64,000 nt of DNA from Nakamurella antarctica (GCF_003860405.1 NZ_CP034170.1:62001-126000), one strand, 5' to 3'. Positions 16,804 to 25,670 are shown, counted from the stretch's first letter. The notes: a model not told the origin generated them from the sequence alone. Made by a program: numbers and translations.

Positions 16804-17249
16804 CGTATTTCGAAGAATATGAGCAGGGCTCGACGCGGAAGAGCCACGGGCGCACCATCACCGAGGCCGACATCGTGCTGCACGCCGGCCAGACCGGCGA
16901 CTTCTACCCCCATCACATGGACGCCGAATTCGCGAAGTCACTGCCGGGCGGTGAACGGATTGCCCATGGCACCCTGATTTTCTCCGTGGCTGTCGGCCAA
17001 CTTGCCGGTGAAGTCAACGACCAAGCGATGAGCTACGGGTACGACCGGGTGCGCTTTATCCGACCCGTCCATATCGGGGACACCATCACATCGCGCAGCG
17101 AGATTGTGGCTTTGAAGGAGCACACCAAGCGCCCAGAACTTTTCGGCATCGCCGAAGAGCAGGTGGAAGTTGTTAATCAACGCGACGAAGTAGTCATCGC
17201 CTTTGTTCATCTCTATCTCGTCAACCGCAGGCCCGGGAGTGAATCATGA
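16800..17249 (+). CDS. MaoC-like hot-dog dehydratase/hydratase 1
   Basis: 149 residues. The hot-dog fold motif is visible: TEADIVLHAGQTGDFYPHHMDAEFA holds the catalytic Asp/His pair, ERIAHGTLIFSVAVGQL is the central helix, and YGYDRVRFIRPVHIGDTI is the conserved C-terminal block. Family members hydrate enoyl-CoA or dehydrate hydroxyacyl-CoA. Both ends overlap neighbours by ATGA, so expression is tightly coupled to the SBP-like protein and the amidohydrolase. A second paralogue follows at 19278, separated by the lactonase-like and CoA-transferase genes. Confidence 0.9.
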   Translation: MTYFEEYEQGSTRKSHGRTITEADIVLHAGQTGDFYPHHMDAEFAKSLPGGERIAHGTLIFSVAVGQLAGEVNDQAMSYGYDRVRFIRPVHIGDTITSRSEIVALKEHTKRPELFGIAEEQVEVVNQRDEVVIAFVHLYLVNRRPGSES

Positions 17250-18106
17250 GCGAGAGCCATCAGAGCGCCCAGATGATCGACACGCACCAGCATCTGTGGA
17301 TGCCGTCCGAGCGACGCTACGAGTGGCTGGATGCTGTGGCGCCGCTCAATGCCGATTTTGGTCCCGAAAAGGTGGCAGCCGAGGTAGCCGCGGCGGGCGT
17401 CACCGGCACGGTTTTGGTGCAAGCGGCCGACACCTACGAAGACACTTTCTACATGCTTTCTGTCGCCGCCAGTGTGTCGGTGGTGCGGGGGGTCGTGGCG
17501 TGGGCACCGCTCGATCGCCCGGCTGAAGCAGCTGCCGCGATCGAGCTCTATGCCGCGTCGCCGCTGGTGCGTGGGGTACGCGTGCTCAACCACGGCTACG
17601 CCGATCCCCGGTGGCTGCTGCAGGACTCAGTGGATGCGTCACTGCGCTTGCTCGCAGAGCATGGTCTGGCCTTCGACGTCGTGAGCGTCATCGGCGAGCA
17701 TCTGAGTATGCTCGCCGAGCTGGCCGATCGGCACCCGCAGCTGACGATTGTGCTGGATCACCTCGCGAAGCCCGACATTGCAAACAAGGGCTGGGAGCCG
17801 TGGGCTTCGCTGATCGCCGAGGTGGCAACGCGCCCGAACGTGAGCGTGAAGCTCTCGGGCCTCAACACGGCCTCCGGTCCCGACTGGACTTGGCAGGATT
17901 GGCTGCCCTACGTCGACCATGCGGTGGAGCACTTCGGCTCAACTCGCATGATGCTCGGGAGTGACTGGCCTGTCTCGATTCTTGCTGGCGACTTTGTGGG
18001 TGTGTGGCACGCTCAGCGCGACGTGATCGCTCATCTCACCGCCGACCAACAGGACGACATCTTCTTCCGCACGGCAATCCGCACCTACTCCTTGGACGTG
18101 TCATGA
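17246..18106 (+). CDS. Amidohydrolase family 2 protein, L-fucono-/L-rhamnono-lactonase-like (COG3618)
   Basis: 286 residues, TIM barrel. MIDTHQHLW provides the H-x-H metal site, VLDHLAKP the barrel His, and MLGSDWPVS the C-terminal Asp. The domain length matches COG3618 lactonases that open L-fuconolactone, L-rhamnonolactone or pyrone lactones. Together with the dehydrogenase at 11262 it gives aldose to lactone to acid. Hydrolysis of another lactone or decarboxylation cannot be excluded. Start overlaps the previous stop (ATGA) and the stop overlaps the CoA-transferase start. Confidence 0.88.
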   Translation: MSESHQSAQMIDTHQHLWMPSERRYEWLDAVAPLNADFGPEKVAAEVAAAGVTGTVLVQAADTYEDTFYMLSVAASVSVVRGVVAWAPLDRPAEAAAAIELYAASPLVRGVRVLNHGYADPRWLLQDSVDASLRLLAEHGLAFDVVSVIGEHLSMLAELADRHPQLTIVLDHLAKPDIANKGWEPWASLIAEVATRPNVSVKLSGLNTASGPDWTWQDWLPYVDHAVEHFGSTRMMLGSDWPVSILAGDFVGVWHAQRDVIAHLTADQQDDIFFRTAIRTYSLDVS

Positions 18107-19281
18107 CCGATTCATTGCCCCTCGACGGCATGCTTGTACTTGATTTCAGCCAGTTTCTGGCGGGCCCGATGGCGGCCACGAGGCTCGGTGATCTGGGTGC
18201 GCGCGTGATCAAGATCGAGCGGCCGCAGGGCGGCGACATTGGCCGTCGACTCGCGTTCGCCGGAATTGTGGAGGACGGCGATACCCTTTCCTTCCACATC
18301 ACCAACCGTAATAAGGAGAGCTACGCGGCCGACCTTAAAAATGAGGGCGACCTGGTGGGAGTGCGGGCGCTCGTGGCAAAAGCGGACGTGATCATCCAGA
18401 ACTTTCGCCCCGGCATTATGGAGCGACTCGGGTTCGGCTACGACGCGGTAGCCGAGATCAATCCGGGCGTCATCTACGCGAGCGTCAGCGGCTACGGCGC
18501 CGAAGGCCCATGGAAAGACCGACCGGGGCAAGACCTTCTGGCCCAGTCGCTATCGGGGCTTCCGTGGCTCAATGGCAGTTCCGAAGACCCGCCCGTTCCG
18601 GTGGGGGTGGCGATCGCCGATATCATCGCCTCGATCCATCTCGCCAGCGGCATCACCGCAGCACTGTTACGTCGCGAACGCACCGGCCTGGGTGGACGCG
18701 TCGACACCAGTCTGCTCGAGGGCATGCTCGACCTGCAGTTTGAGCTGCTGAGCGCGCACCTCGACGACTCGTCGATCGTCGTCAAACGGGGGGCGCGCAA
18801 TACCGCGCACGCCTTCCTGCAGGCGCCCTACGGCATCTATCCCACCTCCGACGGCTATCTCGCCATCGCGATGACTTCGGTGACCGAACTCGGCACCCTC
18901 ATCGGGCTTGCGGAGCTCGAGCAGTACACCGACCCCGATACCTGGTGGACGGAGCAGACCGCGATTACCCGCGCGCTAGCTGATCACCTCGCGACCGAGG
19001 AAACGCAGCATTGGTTGACGATTCTGGATGCGGCCGATGTGTGGTGCGCGCCCGTTCTGACCTTGCCCGAACTCGTTGGACACGACGGCTTCCTGGCCCT
19101 GGATATGACCCAGCAAGTGACAAGGCTCAGCGCCGCAGGCGGCGCCCCGGTGCATCTTCAAACGCTGCGCGCACCGGTGCGATTCGACGGCCGCACGCTG
19201 AAAAACAACCGGGGCGCACCGCACCTGGGCGCCCACACCAAAGCGATTCGGGCCGAGTTTAGGGAAGAGGCAGCACAGTGA
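18103..19281 (+). CDS. CaiB/BaiF family III CoA transferase
   Basis: 392 residues. N-terminal [33 protein letters not shown] is the family hallmark; the catalytic Asp is expected in [29 protein letters not shown] is the conserved mid-block and the C-terminal APHLGAHT is typical. It moves CoA from a donor acyl-CoA to a carboxylic acid. In this context it may activate a sugar-derived acid so that the flanking MaoC proteins can hydrate or dehydrate it. ATGA overlaps on both sides show strict co-translation. Confidence 0.92.
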   Translation: MTDSLPLDGMLVLDFSQFLAGPMAATRLGDLGARVIKIERPQGGDIGRRLAFAGIVEDGDTLSFHITNRNKESYAADLKNEGDLVGVRALVAKADVIIQNFRPGIMERLGFGYDAVAEINPGVIYASVSGYGAEGPWKDRPGQDLLAQSLSGLPWLNGSSEDPPVPVGVAIADIIASIHLASGITAALLRRERTGLGGRVDTSLLEGMLDLQFELLSAHLDDSSIVVKRGARNTAHAFLQAPYGIYPTSDGYLAIAMTSVTELGTLIGLAELEQYTDPDTWWTEQTAITRALADHLATEETQHWLTILDAADVWCAPVLTLPELVGHDGFLALDMTQQVTRLSAAGGAPVHLQTLRAPVRFDGRTLKNNRGAPHLGAHTKAIRAEFREEAAQ

Positions 19282-19790
19282 AAAACCCCAACTCTGATCC
19301 GGTCGCGCGCAACAAGGTTCCGGTCTGGAATCAAGACGTAAAGATGTACGAGGACTACGAGGTGGGGGAGGTCGACCGCTCGATCCGCCGCACCATTTCC
19401 GAGGGCGAGGTGATGATCTTCAGCAGCATGCTCGTCGACCTGCACCCCTACGTCGCCGACGATATCTTTGCCCGCGATGAGGGACTTTTCGGGCGCCGGA
19501 TCGTGCCGGGCGCGCTCGTTTTCGGGTACGGCATGGGGCTGATGGCGCACAACAACATCCACACGTTCAGTTACGGATATGACCGCCTCCGCTTCATCAA
19601 GCCCGTCTTTATCGGCGACACCATCTACACGATGCGCACTTTGTTGCGGAAGGAACCCAAGTACGACGAGATGGGGTTGTTCACCGTTTCCTACGAGGTG
19701 TTTCGCGCCGATGATGAGCAGATCGTGCTCTATTGCGAACATCTGCAGACGGTGAAGTACCGGGACCCGGCAACAGCAAAGGGGCTGTAA
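19278..19790 (+). CDS. MaoC-like hot-dog dehydratase/hydratase 2
   Basis: 170 residues, GTG start overlapping the CoA-transferase stop. The hot-dog elements are [53 protein letters not shown] and [18 protein letters not shown]. The last block is almost the same as in MaoC 1 (YGYDRVRFIRPVHIGDTI), showing close paralogy. The usual D-x-x-x-x-H pair is altered around VDLHPY. The two may form a heteromeric hydratase or act on successive CoA intermediates. Confidence 0.88.
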   Translation: MKNPNSDPVARNKVPVWNQDVKMYEDYEVGEVDRSIRRTISEGEVMIFSSMLVDLHPYVADDIFARDEGLFGRRIVPGALVFGYGMGLMAHNNIHTFSYGYDRLRFIKPVFIGDTIYTMRTLLRKEPKYDEMGLFTVSYEVFRADDEQIVLYCEHLQTVKYRDPATAKGL

Positions 19791-20866
19791 TGATTGATCT
19801 TTTCCGCGAGATTTCCGACTACTGCAGGCTTTTTGTCCCGGAGGAGCACAAACGCCCGATCGCCATCGTCGGGGCGGGTGGCATCGTGGATGGCCAGCAC
19901 CTGGTGGCCTACAAACTGGCCGGCCTCGAGGTGGTGGGCATCACCGATGTGGACCTCGATCGGGCCCGCGACGTTGCTACGCGCCACGGCATCGGCCGCG
20001 TGTACGGCTCGCTCGCCGAACTGCTGGCCGACGACCGAGTGGAGGTAGTCGACATCGCCGTTCCCGTAGAGCAGCAGGCGGCGATCTTCCGGGCAGCTGT
20101 CGCCGCCGGGAAACACATCTTGGCGCAGAAACCATTCACGGTAGATCCAGAAACAGCGCGAGAACTGGCTTCCCTGGCCGCTTCCGCGGGGGTTGTCGCT
20201 GCCGTGAACCAACAGCTGCGCTTCGACGAGGGAATTGCTGCAGCGCATCGGATGGTCGAGCTGGGTTGGCTCGGAACGCTGACCTCTTTCACGCTTTCCG
20301 TCAACGTCTTCACCGACTGGAAGCAGTGGGAGTGGGCCAAGGAGATGCAGCGGCTCGAGGTAATGGTGCACTCGATTCATTACCATGACGTCGTCCGGTG
20401 GTTCCTCGGCGAACCGTCATCGGTGCACGCGGACGGGGGACGGGTTCCGGGTCAATTTCCGATCGGCGAAACTCGCACCACGAGCAGCTACCGTTTTGCA
20501 GGTGGCGCGTCCGCCCTGGTGTTTGCCAACCATATGAACCCGGGCGGGGACGACACCGCGGAGTTCAGAATCGAAGGCACCGGCGGGGCTATCCGCGGCA
20601 CCCTGGGGTTGATGTACGACTACCCGACCGGCCGCCCCGACACCCTGGAAGTGACCAGCTCCGTTGTTGGCACCGACGGGTGGATGCCATACCCCGTTAC
20701 CCAGCGCTGGTTCCCGCACGCTTTTATCGGGACGATGGGCTCGGTGCTGGAAGCGATCGCGACGGGCTCGCCGCCGCGGACCGCGGTCAGTGACAACGTC
20801 AAGACGGTTGAACTGGTGGCGGCGCTGTACCGCTCGATGGAATCCGAGGAAGTGGTGCGGCTCTAG
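19790..20866 (+). CDS. Gfo/Idh/MocA family oxidoreductase 2
   Basis: 358 residues. Rossmann motif IAIVGAGGIVDGQHL near residue 25 (preceded by about 22 extra residues), AQKPFTVD for the E/Q-K-P catalytic Lys motif (Glu replaced by Gln), and MVHSIHYHDVVRWFLGEP for the G/H-x-x-D/H-x-x-H metal or sugar block. The TAATG overlap with MaoC 2 makes it the last gene of the operon. It probably oxidises or reduces a hydroxyl of the sugar substrate or a derivative. It is unrelated in detail to the minus-strand member at 33. Confidence 0.88.
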   Translation: MIDLFREISDYCRLFVPEEHKRPIAIVGAGGIVDGQHLVAYKLAGLEVVGITDVDLDRARDVATRHGIGRVYGSLAELLADDRVEVVDIAVPVEQQAAIFRAAVAAGKHILAQKPFTVDPETARELASLAASAGVVAAVNQQLRFDEGIAAAHRMVELGWLGTLTSFTLSVNVFTDWKQWEWAKEMQRLEVMVHSIHYHDVVRWFLGEPSSVHADGGRVPGQFPIGETRTTSSYRFAGGASALVFANHMNPGGDDTAEFRIEGTGGAIRGTLGLMYDYPTGRPDTLEVTSSVVGTDGWMPYPVTQRWFPHAFIGTMGSVLEAIATGSPPRTAVSDNVKTVELVAALYRSMESEEVVRL

Positions 20867-20898
20867 GGCCCGCCTTTCGCCGAGCGGTGCCCGTTTTC

Positions 20899-20961
20899 CG
20901 CCGAGCGGTGCGTTGTGGCTCGGATTTGGGCGGAATGTCCGTCATAGCGCACCGCTCGGCG
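20899..20961. repeat. 63-bp palindromic intergenic element, copy 2
   Basis: Same 13-bp perfect inverted ends and the same total length as the other three copies. The inner flanks (GTTGTGGC and GTCATAGC) still pair when G-U wobbles are allowed. An extra lone left arm is present at 20878-20890, suggesting a partial second copy. It lies upstream of the nuclease-like gene at 21086, with copy 3 just downstream of it. Confidence 0.88.
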
Positions 20962-21085
20962 TAGGTTCTGACTTCAGCCCCGCCGCAGGCAAACGTCTCC
21001 ACCGAACTTATCCACAAGACCAATTCCATTCACAGATTGCTGGAAGCTGCCCCGCTGCACAGTGGGCGGGGGCGAGGATCCAGCG

Positions 21086-22021
21086 ATGCACCTAGCGATC
21101 TCCGATCCCCAACTCGCACCTCACCGTCCTGCTTCCCGGTTACCTGATGCGCTCATCGCACTGGCTTCGATACAGGGCGGCGCCATCTCGGGGAGTCAAT
21201 TGCGCCAGTTTCTGAGCCCCGGAGACCTCGATCGCTACGCGAGGGCGGGAGCGATCAGCAAGCAATGCCGCAACAGCTACGTCCTAGGTCGCCCGGACCT
21301 GCATGCCGCCTTGGCGGCGGTCGATCAGCGCTGGGGTCGACCCGCAGTAGCTTGCCTTCACACCGCAGCATCCCTGTACGGGTTCGACATCGCCGGTGAC
21401 GGCAGGCTACACATCCTCGGCGACTCCGACCACGCCAGTCAGGTACCTGGGCTGCGAGTACACCGCTTTTCCACGTATCAAGACTTCAGCTGGGTCCGCG
21501 GCCGAGCAGCAACCGGGGCGGCTGAAACTGCAATCCGAATCGCGGCTCAGATGCCAGACAATATGCGCGCTTTGGGAGTTCTCGATGCGGCGCTTCGGTC
21601 CGGAAGCACCTCTGCGGCGGAGCTTCTCCGATTCTGCGGCCCGGCGGGTCTGCGGGGCATCCGCAAAGTTCGTGACGTTGCGCACTTGGCAGATCCGCGT
21701 GCGGAATCACCACCCGAGTCGTGGCTGCGCTACGCATGTTTCGCCGCCGGCCTGCCCGCTCCGACCCCTCAGTTAGTGGTAATCGGGCCCGATGGTCGCC
21801 GATACCGCCTCGACCTGGGTTGGGAGGAATACAAGATCGGATTCGAGTATGACGGGGTTGAGTTCCACACGGGAGCGGCCCTGGCCGTGGATAGACGCCG
21901 TAATAACGTCTTCACGTCATTGGGCTGGACGATGTTCTCTATGACAGGAGTGTCGTTTTGGACCGAACGCGACGCAGTGATGGAGATGATTCGCCGCCAG
22001 ATGCGCCGAGCGGTGCGTTAA
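21086..22021 (+). CDS. AbiEi-like / DUF559 (Vsr-like nuclease fold) protein
   Basis: 311 residues. The N-terminal half (IALASIQGGAISGSQLRQFL, then a Tyr/Asp helix and a CLHTAASLYGF segment) resembles the winged-helix AbiEi-type antitoxin domain. The C-terminal half has the DUF559/Vsr-like core: ESWLRYACFAAGLPAPTPQ, YRLDLGWEEYKIGFEYDGVEFH and a following Asp/Arg-rich helix, comparable with PD-(D/E)xK-type residues. ATG 21086 has GAGGA about 7 bases upstream. No toxin partner gene is adjacent. The last codons (RRAVR and stop) are supplied by the left arm of palindromic element copy 3. Function is unproven; the flanking repeats suggest a selfish or repeat-mobilising unit. Confidence 0.8.
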   Translation: MHLAISDPQLAPHRPASRLPDALIALASIQGGAISGSQLRQFLSPGDLDRYARAGAISKQCRNSYVLGRPDLHAALAAVDQRWGRPAVACLHTAASLYGFDIAGDGRLHILGDSDHASQVPGLRVHRFSTYQDFSWVRGRAATGAAETAIRIAAQMPDNMRALGVLDAALRSGSTSAAELLRFCGPAGLRGIRKVRDVAHLADPRAESPPESWLRYACFAAGLPAPTPQLVVIGPDGRRYRLDLGWEEYKIGFEYDGVEFHTGAALAVDRRRNNVFTSLGWTMFSMTGVSFWTERDAVMEMIRRQMRRAVR

Positions 22022-22066
22022 TGCTGAGAAAACAGCACGTACGGCGTTATATCGCACCGCTCGGCG
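22004..22066. repeat. 63-bp palindromic element, copy 3, overlapping a stop codon
   Basis: Same ends and length as copies 1, 2 and 4. The left arm overlaps the last six codons of the nuclease-like gene. The inner part holds a TGCTG/CAGCA hairpin. It sits between the gene and the convergent LLM oxidoreductase gene and may also serve as a transcription stop. Confidence 0.88.
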
Positions 22067-22109
22067 GGTTTCGATCTGGTGGGTTTCGAGCGGGTGTGCC
22101 CGGGTGTTG

Positions 22110-23144
22110 TCAGTGACCGAGCTCGCGGTTCACCATCGGCATCACTTCGGTGGCGAGCAGCTCGATCGACTTCATCACCAGGTGGTGGGGCACCCCGGAT
22201 AAGTCCATCTGCAGCGCGAGGCGATCCATTTTCAGGTGTCCGTGCTGATAGACGATGCGCTCGGCAATCTCCTCCGGAGAGCCCACAAAAAGTGCGCCGC
22301 GGTGGCCGGTTTGGTCCACATAGCTGGCTTCACTCGGCGGGCTGAAGCGCCGTTCCCTCGCGATCCGGCCCATGGAGTCCATCCAGTACGGGAAGTACGT
22401 GTCTGTAGCCGCCGCAGATTCTTCCGCGACGAAGCCGAACGCGGAAACGGTGACCTTGTCGGCGCCCAAGACGCCCGGACCTTGGGCGTAGGCCTCGTGG
22501 TAGAGATTGACCAGTGGGGCGAAGCGTTCGGGTTGGCCGCCGATGATGGCGTAGTTGATGGGCAAACCGATCAGCCCCGCGCGGGCCGAGGACTCGGGAT
22601 TGCCGCCTGTGGCGATGCTGATCGAGAGATGGCCGCCCACGGGTCGGGGGAGCACCACCTGATTGACGAGCGCTGGTCGGTGGTGACCCGACCACGTGAT
22701 TTCTGGGCGTTCGTCGATCTTGAGCAGCAGTGCGAGCTTCTCTTCGTAGAGCTCGTCGTAGTCCGCCAGTTCGTACCCGAAGAGCGGAAAGCTTTCGATG
22801 AAGGATCCGCGGCCGGCGAGCAGCTCGGCACGTCCGTTGCTGAGCAGATCGATTGTGGCGAACTGCTGGTAGACACGCACCGGGTCTTCGGTACTCAGAA
22901 CGGTGACGGCGCTGCCAAGCTTGATCTTTTTGGTGACGGTTGCCGCTGCTGCCAGCACGGTCGCGGGCGCGGAGATCGAGTACTCGGGGCGGTGGTGCTC
23001 GCCGATTCCGAAGTAGTGCAGCCCAAGCTCGTCGGCAAAGGTGATCCGATCGATGATTTCTTTCAGCCGTTGACCGGGGTCAGTCTTGGCTCCCGTGAGC
23101 GGGTCAGGGTGAATGTCGCCAAAGGTATATACGCCGAATTCCAT
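22110..23144 (-). CDS. LLM-class flavin-dependent oxidoreductase
   Basis: 344 residues, luciferase-like TIM barrel. EFGVYTFGDIHPDP at the N-terminus, YFGIGEHHRPEY (the conserved E-H-H), LGSAVTVLSTEDPVRVYQQFATIDLLSNGRAEL and the C-terminal GSPEEIAERI are diagnostic. It uses FMNH2 or F420; the substrate cannot be named. It is convergent with the nuclease-like gene and is separated from the MFS gene by a region containing a parS-like site. Confidence 0.92.
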   Translation of the reverse strand: MEFGVYTFGDIHPDPLTGAKTDPGQRLKEIIDRITFADELGLHYFGIGEHHRPEYSISAPATVLAAAATVTKKIKLGSAVTVLSTEDPVRVYQQFATIDLLSNGRAELLAGRGSFIESFPLFGYELADYDELYEEKLALLLKIDERPEITWSGHHRPALVNQVVLPRPVGGHLSISIATGGNPESSARAGLIGLPINYAIIGGQPERFAPLVNLYHEAYAQGPGVLGADKVTVSAFGFVAEESAAATDTYFPYWMDSMGRIARERRFSPPSEASYVDQTGHRGALFVGSPEEIAERIVYQHGHLKMDRLALQMDLSGVPHHLVMKSIELLATEVMPMVNRELGH

Positions 23145-23235
23145 GTACGTTCATACAACTAGCTGAAGGGTTTTATTCCCGACGCCGTTGACCTGCGCAG
23201 ATAGGGCAGCAGACCAACTTCAGCGGGCCGTTGGC

Positions 23236-23249
23236 GTTTCACGTGAAAC
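23236..23249. promoter_or_regulatory. Candidate parS site (ParB-binding)
   Basis: GTTTCACGTGAAAC is a perfect 14-bp palindrome identical to the parS sequence known from Streptomyces and very close to that of Bacillus. It lies in the 335-bp spacer between the LLM gene and the MFS gene; no parAB genes are in the window. Chromosomal parS sites usually cluster near the replication origin, so this may place the region in the origin-proximal part. The rest of the spacer holds the MFS promoter region and no gene. Confidence 0.75.
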
Positions 23250-23479
23250 AACGGCGAACGGTCGAAAGGGGACGCGCTCATGTAGGGGGTAAAAATTCTT
23301 CGATGACGGCAATCCCCGAGAGGGGAGGTCTACGAATACCTGCGGAAAATCCTGATGCCGTTGTCGGGGCCTTCCACTAGATTGAACCAGGGCCGCGACG
23401 TATCCGCATCCAGCCCTGAAATCGGCAGCTCGCAACTGCGCGCCGATGGTCACCACGAGTTTTGAGGAGTTAGTTCTCT

Positions 23480-25003
23480 ATGCCGAAATCAACCTCCACG
23501 GTCGAGCCGAAAGGTTCGTTCGTCGCTGGTGGCGCCGCACCCGACCCCAAGCGATGGATAGCGCTCATCGTCATTGGGGTGGCGCAATTGATGGTGGTGC
23601 TGGACGCGACCATCACAAACATCGCGATGCCGCGAGCAGCCGCCGAATTGGGTATTGCGCAGGCGGACCTGCAGTGGATCATCACCGCCTACGCGCTGCC
23701 TTTTGGCTCGCTGCTGCTGCTGGGTGGTCGGATCGCTGATTATGTAGGTCGCAAGAAGGTAATGATCATCGCCCTTAGCGGCTTTGCGTTGGCATCGGCT
23801 CTGGGCGGCGCTGCCAGCCAGGCCTGGATGCTTCTCGCTGCCCGCGGGCTGCAGGGTGTCTTCGCAGCCGCCCTCGCGCCCGCCGCACTGTCCATGCTGA
23901 CGGTGACGTTCACGGATGCAAAGGAACGGGCGAAGGCGTTCGCGGTCTTTGGCGCCATTGCCGGTGGCGGAGCTGCCGTCGGCCTCCTGCTCGGCGGCGT
24001 GCTGACCGAGTACGCCAATTGGCGCTGGTGCCTACTCGTCAACATTCCTATTGCTATTGGTGCGATGTTCGCTGCCATCGCCATCCTTCGCGAGTCGAAA
24101 ACTGAAAGCACAGGGCATTACGACGTCCCGGGCGCAGTCTTGGCGACCCTGGGTCTCGCCGGACTGGTGTGGGGATTCACCCGACCCGAGAAGGTGGGCT
24201 GGGCTTCGCTCGACACTTGGTCGTGGATCGGCGGCGCGGTCATCGTCCTTGCGCTCTTCGTCGTGTGGGAAAGCCGCAGCACCAACCCGCTCCTGCCGAT
24301 TCGAATACTCGCGAATCGAAACCGCGCAGCGGCATACCTGGTTGGCATGCTGGTGGGAGCTGGCATGTTCTCGCTGTTCCTGTTCCTGACGATCTATTTG
24401 CAAATCGTCCTCCAGTACACCCCGGTCAAGGCTGGCTTTGCCTTCCTGCCGTTCAGTGCCGGAATTGTGTTGGGCGCCGGCGTCGGCTCCCAACTCGTTT
24501 TGAAGGTCGGCCCCCGCATCGTCGTCACAACCGGCAGCACTTTGGGAGCCATCGCGCTTTTCTGGATGTCCTCGATCGCCCCCGATACGACCTACGTCGG
24601 AACGATTTTGCCAGCGATGGTGGTGATGGCCTTCGGTGTGGGATTCATCTTTATGGCTACCACCAATATTGCGCTGGTGGGCATCAGCAATAACGACGCG
24701 GGAGTGGCCAGCGCGGTAGTCAACACCACCCAGCAGGTGGGTGGCTCACTCGGTATTGCCCTGCTGAGCACCATCTCCTCCACCACGTTCCTGCGGTATC
24801 TCACAGATCGCGGAGTGGCCCCGATCGCCGATCCGTATTCAGCCGCGATTGATCCGGTCCAGGTCGCCGCCACCCTCCACGGTTACGGCGTTGCCTTCAA
24901 GGTTGCTGCGGGTCTTTTCGCGTTGGCGGCGGTGATTGCCGTGACGCTGATTTCGGCGAAAAAGTCCGACCTACCCACTGGCGCCGCGGTAGCAATGCAC
25001 TAA
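23480..25003 (+). CDS. DHA2-family MFS drug/H+ antiporter (14-TM, EmrB/QacA-like)
   Basis: 507 residues with about 14 hydrophobic segments. Motif A is visible after TM2 (GGRIADYVGRKKVM), motif D1 in TM1 (VVLDATITNIAMPRAAAELG) and motif C-like sequence in TM5 (GGAAVGLLLGGVLTEYANWRW). ATG 23480 is preceded by GAGGAG at 10 bases. This family exports drugs or other cationic or lipophilic compounds. A strong convergent hairpin terminator follows the gene. Confidence 0.93.
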   Translation: MPKSTSTVEPKGSFVAGGAAPDPKRWIALIVIGVAQLMVVLDATITNIAMPRAAAELGIAQADLQWIITAYALPFGSLLLLGGRIADYVGRKKVMIIALSGFALASALGGAASQAWMLLAARGLQGVFAAALAPAALSMLTVTFTDAKERAKAFAVFGAIAGGGAAVGLLLGGVLTEYANWRWCLLVNIPIAIGAMFAAIAILRESKTESTGHYDVPGAVLATLGLAGLVWGFTRPEKVGWASLDTWSWIGGAVIVLALFVVWESRSTNPLLPIRILANRNRAAAYLVGMLVGAGMFSLFLFLTIYLQIVLQYTPVKAGFAFLPFSAGIVLGAGVGSQLVLKVGPRIVVTTGSTLGAIALFWMSSIAPDTTYVGTILPAMVVMAFGVGFIFMATTNIALVGISNNDAGVASAVVNTTQQVGGSLGIALLSTISSTTFLRYLTDRGVAPIADPYSAAIDPVQVAATLHGYGVAFKVAAGLFALAAVIAVTLISAKKSDLPTGAAVAMH

Positions 25004-25032
25004 GCGCACGATCGCTCAGCGGAGTTGGACTG

Positions 25033-25071
25033 AAGGCGTCGCGGACATCCCACGGATGTTAGCGGCGCCTT
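25033..25071. terminator. Bidirectional hairpin terminator between MFS and zur
   Basis: An 18-base arm starting AAGGCGTCGCGG pairs with an arm ending GCGGCGCCTT around a CAC loop, with one or two internal mismatches and a short T/C tail. It lies between convergent genes. Confidence 0.7.
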
Positions 25072-25074
25072 TCG

Positions 25075-25476
25075 TCATGTGGTGCCTGAACACGCTGCGC
25101 AGAGGCCGAATAGCTCCATGTGATGGTCAACGTCAGTGAAGCCGAAATCTTGAGCCACCGTCCGCGCCCACTTTTCTACGTGCGGTGCATCTATCTCCTG
25201 CGTGTTTCCGCAGGAGCGGCAGACCAGATGATGGTGGTGGAGTGGCTGCGCGCAGCGACGGTAGAGGATCTCGCCAGATTCGTTGCGCACGGAATCCACG
25301 TCGCCCGCAGCCGCCATTTCCTGCAGCGCCCGATAGACCGTTGCCAGGCCGACAGTGGAGCCACCCGAGCGCAGCTGCGAGTGCAAATCCTGTGCGGAGG
25401 CAAATTCCCCGGTCTCGCTGAGGAGGTCGCTAATAGCCGCGCGCTGACTAGTGTTGCGGCGCTGCACTGCAACCAT
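25075..25476 (-). CDS. zur: Fur-family metal regulator, Zur-like
   Basis: 133 residues. Winged helix: TSQRAAISDLLSETGEFASAQ and TVGLATVYRALQEMAAAGDVD. The metal region has the H-H-H-H-L-V-C-R-S-C block (structural Cys pair), DVDHHMELFGLCAAC with a second C-x-x-C pair, and acidic and His sensor ligands between them. The length and the LVCRSCG...CAAC spacing match Zur/FurB of actinobacteria. Divergent from an NRAMP transporter; a Fur-like dyad lies at 25497. It could control that transporter, in which case a Mn- or Fe-responsive role must also be considered. Confidence 0.87.
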   Translation of the reverse strand: MVAVQRRNTSQRAAISDLLSETGEFASAQDLHSQLRSGGSTVGLATVYRALQEMAAAGDVDSVRNESGEILYRRCAQPLHHHHLVCRSCGNTQEIDAPHVEKWARTVAQDFGFTDVDHHMELFGLCAACSGTT

Positions 25477-25496
25477 GCTGATCTCCCCACATCTGG

Positions 25497-25517
25497 GAGC
25501 GATAGTGATTCTCGCTC
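25497..25517. promoter_or_regulatory. Fur/Zur-type candidate operator
   Basis: A 21-bp dyad with GAGCGA and TCGCTC arms encloses GATAGTGATTCTC, which resembles half of a Fur-type box. It sits 21-41 bp upstream of the zur start, in the divergent spacer to the NRAMP gene, consistent with autoregulation. Confidence 0.4.
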
Positions 25518-25670
25518 TCGTTGAGGATAGCGGCTGGAGAGGTTGAGATCCGGGTCTGCATCCGCGCGCAGCTCAGGCTTGTGATGGGTAGGGCAATCGG
25601 ACCTGGTGTGGCAAAGCCGACTAGAGTAAGTTTCGGAGATCCGAACTTAATTGTTGGAATGGGCGAAGTC

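Noticed and set aside
21086-22021. Complete AbiE toxin-antitoxin system
   Set aside because: No AbiEii nucleotidyltransferase-like toxin gene is adjacent; the C-terminal half is DUF559-like instead.
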